This document shows positions 63,213 through 64,000 of a stretch of DNA of 64,000 nucleotides, one piece after another (position 1 is the first letter of the stretch; every line of letters starts with the position of its first letter). This DNA comes from an uncultured Chitinophaga sp. (GTDB lineage Bacteria > Bacteroidota > Bacteroidia > Chitinophagales > Chitinophagaceae): positions 60,557-124,556 of the forward strand of contig NZ_CABHOU010000010.1 of the NCBI RefSeq assembly GCF_902168175.1. The letters run 5' to 3'. A model generated the notes under the pieces. That model did not search any database, was not told the DNA's origin, and saw only the letters and a list, made by a program, of their open reading frames with translations. The position numbers were made by a program, and so were the translations under genes.

Positions 63213-64000
63213 TTAAGTGAGCGCATCTCGGTATTTAGCGGTGTTGTCGCCACCGGAAGTTTCGATGATGATCACTTGCGGAGTGTCGTAACTGCCAGAG
63301 GGTAAGGTGAGCTGGTATTGCTCCTTCGCCACTTCCTCTACTTTTATGACCTTACCGCTACCTTTAAAGTAAGCTTTGGTAATGGCTGTTTTGGCTGGTA
63401 CACGTACCTTCAGCACTTTACTCACGGGGATGTTAAACACAATGGCGTTTACCTTTTGCTCGTTACCCTTTTGGGTAAAGTAACCCCAGTCCTGCTTTTC
63501 CCAGCCGGCATAGTCGCAGCCGATAATAACATCGCCATTCTTCGCCATCCATTTGCCGATGTACTGTGCTATTTTATGCTCCGTCTCACGAAAAGTACCA
63601 TCGCCGGATGGGCCGAAGTTAAGCAGGAAATTACCGCCCATGGAAGTGCTGTGTACTACCATTTCGAGCAGTTCCAGCGGAGTTTTAACATGGCTTACGC
63701 TCCAGTCTTTATGATAGCCCCATTGGTTTTCAGGCACCGTCATACAGGCTTCCCAGTCCCACTTCGTAACCGCCAGTTCAGTAAAAGGCGGCAGGCGGCG
63801 CTCGTAACCACTTTCGTAATCGCCCATCAGTTTACCATTACTATCTTTGTGCCGTTTGCCATAATCATCGGCACGCAGGCGACTGTTCACCACCACACCC
63901 GGGCGCACCTGTTTGAGCATCATTTCAATATCATACGTCCATTTACCATTCTTCTTCACCGAATTATCCCAGGTACCATCAAACCAAAAACCTTTCACCG
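63213..64000 (-). CDS. GH29 alpha-L-fucosidase, 5' part outside window
   Basis: About 262 codons of the C-terminal part are present and the frame stays open to the right edge, so the true start is beyond 64000; the methionine at 63998 is internal. FWFDGTWDN carries the GH29 nucleophile aspartate, PGVVVNSRL and WEACMTVPENQWGYHKDW are conserved barrel blocks, and NFLLNFGPSGDG is the usual end of the catalytic domain. A C-terminal beta domain follows. It releases L-fucose from glycans. It is the first enzyme of the locus as transcribed here and is followed by its own terminator. Confidence 0.9.
   Translation of the reverse strand, partial: VKGFWFDGTWDNSVKKNGKWTYDIEMMLKQVRPGVVVNSRLRADDYGKRHKDSNGKLMGDYESGYERRLPPFTELAVTKWDWEACMTVPENQWGYHKDWSVSHVKTPLELLEMVVHSTSMGGNFLLNFGPSGDGTFRETEHKIAQYIGKWMAKNGDVIIGCDYAGWEKQDWGYFTQKGNEQKVNAIVFNIPVSKVLKVRVPAKTAITKAYFKGSGKVIKVEEVAKEQYQLTLPSGSYDTPQVIIIETSGGDNTAKYRDALT

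Overview
The window looks like a chromosomal segment of a Bacteroidota bacterium, most likely a Chitinophaga-like member of the Chitinophagaceae. The reasons are two SusC/SusD pairs, a glucoamylase-like enzyme of the family founded on a Chitinophaga beta-1,2-glucanase, promoter elements of the Bacteroidota type (TTTG / TAnnTTTG), start codons without Shine-Dalgarno sequences, and many secreted proteins with short hydrophobic leaders ending in AQ. No rRNA, tRNA, CRISPR array, transposase or phage gene was recognised.

Region by region. (1) 1-8.3 kb is a DNA-repair island: a ligase-associated DEXH helicase running off the left edge, a two-gene translesion operon (dinB-type polymerase, then a short DnaE with a degenerate PHP domain), and a LexA-like HTH/S24 repressor. 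The repressor gene and the polymerase operon share a 15-bp sequence holding a perfect 13-bp palindrome, and each promoter has a second related half-dyad beside it, so an SOS-type regulon is likely. (2) 8.3-9.6 kb has no gene. It holds a tandem array with a period of about 280 bp, each unit carrying four CCGCTCA heptamers spaced exactly 11 bp; diverged relatives lie 51 kb away at 60.2-60.5 kb. (3) 9.6-12.4 kb: aspartate kinase, an Ldh-family dehydrogenase and a DUF3467 protein. (4) 12.6-17.6 kb: a first SusC/SusD pair, with a copy of its leader stranded downstream of it. (5) 18.2-32.5 kb: mainly housekeeping and envelope genes: two beta-barrel-type proteins, deoxynucleoside kinase, trpS, gatC, an ABC ATPase, a corrinoid adenosyltransferase, tyrS, two amidohydrolase-family exported proteins and a Spy-like protein.

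(6) 32.8-40.3 kb is a plus-strand sugar-acid/keto-sugar group: a Tat-exported Gfo/Idh/MocA oxidoreductase, a HEAT-repeat protein with two DUF1080 domains, glycerate 2-kinase and mannonate dehydratase. (7) 40.5-45.1 kb is a tripartite drug efflux operon (HlyD/EmrA, DHA2-type MFS, TolC) divergent from a MarR repressor; a perfect operator-like dyad overlaps the efflux promoter. (8) 45.2-51.6 kb pairs a membrane-anchored TPR-CHAT protease-like protein and a PKD-domain exported protein with a divergent sigma factor and a translationally coupled membrane TPR protein. This is the best candidate for an undescribed system. (9) 51.7-64 kb is a polysaccharide-utilisation locus: SusC, SusD, GH144-like glucanase, GH20 hexosaminidase with PA14, an alpha-galactosidase-like enzyme and a GH29 fucosidase cut by the right edge.

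Protein functions come from recognised motifs and family resemblance read by eye; no database search was run. Several start codons were moved downstream where the upstream extension overlaps a terminator, a promoter or a neighbouring gene, or where the family start is clear.
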